From: Candolleomyces eurysporus
Taxonomy: Eukaryota; Basidiomycota; Agaricomycetes; Agaricales; Psathyrellaceae
Reading direction: 5' to 3'
Length of the DNA: 18,417 nt
Assembly: GCA_027579435.1 (NCBI GenBank)
Contig: JANBPK010001027.1
Coordinates: 1 to 18,417, forward strand
In this document: positions 17,612 through 18,417 of the stretch, piece by piece
Numbering within the stretch: the first letter of the stretch is position 1
Layout of the letters: each line of letters begins with the position of its first letter
Notes under the pieces: model-generated
Told to the model about the DNA's origin: nothing
Databases searched by the model: none
What the model saw: the letters and a program-made list of their open reading frames with translations, nothing else
Translations under genes and position numbers: made by a program

Positions 17612-18417
17612 ATGCCTCCTAAGAAAACCTCTCCTCCCCTTGATCCTGACGCTGTCTTTCTCGACTTTGCCAGCCAAGAAGCTGTGCTTCTCAAGGTTAT
17701 TGTCGAAGAAGCTAAGAAGTTGGTCGATATTCGCAAGGCGGCAGTTCCTGAGCTTGAAGCTACTGGGGCTGTCTCTAAAGCGACTCTCCTTCTCATGAGG
17801 TCTGCCATCCGCGCCGTGGTTCTTCTTCTTGAGGTACTCCTCGTCCCTTCTCGCTTCCCTTCCTGCCCTAATTACTTCGCGACCTAGGATTGGGAGCCTA
17901 AGGCGATCGCTATCCTTCGGACCAACCCCGCTTTCGTTTCTTTCGTTCGGCAAGCTGCAGCTGTGCTTTTTACCCACCAAAATTGGTGTGGTGAGAACTC
18001 TGTTGGCTTTCCTAGTGATATAGCTCATCCTGTGCTCTCTTTGGCTACTGAGTTTAAGAACGAGAACAAAGCTCGTCGTGGTCAGGGCAATGGTTCGTCC
18101 TTTCGTCTTTTCTTCACTTCTTGATACTGATTATTCACTTCGTGAACCGTTTTACAGCTTCTGGTATTATCATCGAAATCTCTGATAGTTCCAGTTCTGA
18201 CTCTTCTTCTGGAGGCGCCCCATCTACTACCGACAACTCCGTAGTGGACGCCGATATAACTATGTCGGAGCCAACTCCTTCTAAAGGTCGTGGCAAGGTT
18301 CGTGAACTTTGTTTCGTAACTTCACAACTCTTTATCAACTTGTTCCTCACTTGGTATCTCAGGGGAAGGCTGCTATTCGCGCTTCTGCTCCTCCTTCAAT
18401 TCCTACTACTCGACAAG
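17612..18417 (+). CDS. Gene B', paralogue of gene B, 3' end beyond the window
   Basis: Exons 17612-17833, 17888-18092 and 18158-18297 have exactly the lengths of the first three exons of B, with the same phases; exon 4 starts at 18363 and runs off the window. The start MPPKKT, LDFASQE, EAKKLV, DWEPKA and FVSFVRQA are kept. Over exon 1 about 65% of residues match B by eye, and many differences are in third codon positions, which suggests selection on the protein. No frame problem is seen. Function unknown. Confidence 0.75.

Overview
The window looks like nuclear DNA of a filamentous basidiomycete, probably an Agaricomycete. It has a Ty3/gypsy polyprotein of the type common in mushroom genomes, protein genes broken by many 50-72 nt introns, and pyrimidine-rich stretches just before the start codons. 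I see no rRNA, tRNA, CRISPR array or bacterial signal. Six single Ns sit next to homopolymers, so some apparent frameshifts may be assembly errors.

Layout. (1) 1-119 is the end of a long terminal repeat (LTR), followed at 120-152 by a polypurine-tract block read on the minus strand. (2) 542-2730 (+) is gene A, five exons, with a variant six-cysteine zinc cluster. (3) 3888-5217 (+) is gene B, five exons, fully in frame, no recognised family. (4) 5508-12528 (-) is a Ty3/gypsy gag, protease, RT, RNase H and integrase series, with one in-frame stop in RT and a damaged integrase zinc domain. (5) 12623-12641 is a primer-binding-site-like sequence and 12647-14000 a complete-looking LTR of about 1.35 kb with TGATG...CATCA ends. 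(6) 14001-18417 repeats the start of the window: polypurine block, gene A' (14432-16679) and gene B' (17612 to the window edge), clearly diverged from A and B.

Main interpretation. A and B lie between the 3' end of pol and the next LTR, in the opposite orientation to pol, and the same order (LTR, polypurine block, A, B) recurs on the right. I infer a retroelement of about 13.9 kb carrying two antisense, intron-containing passenger genes, arranged as a head-to-tail array whose diverged neighbours share the middle LTR. Antisense orientation would let introns survive passage through the element's RNA. Host genes A/B in a segmental duplication beside LTR elements is the main alternative.

A second signal crosses the whole window: the palindrome TTCGCGAA occurs 25 times before 13969 and not at all after it, where TTCATGAA, TTCGTGAA and TTCACGAA take its place, in part at homologous positions. 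TTCNNGAA sites are also concentrated in the short introns of A, B, A' and B' (11 of 15 inferred introns).
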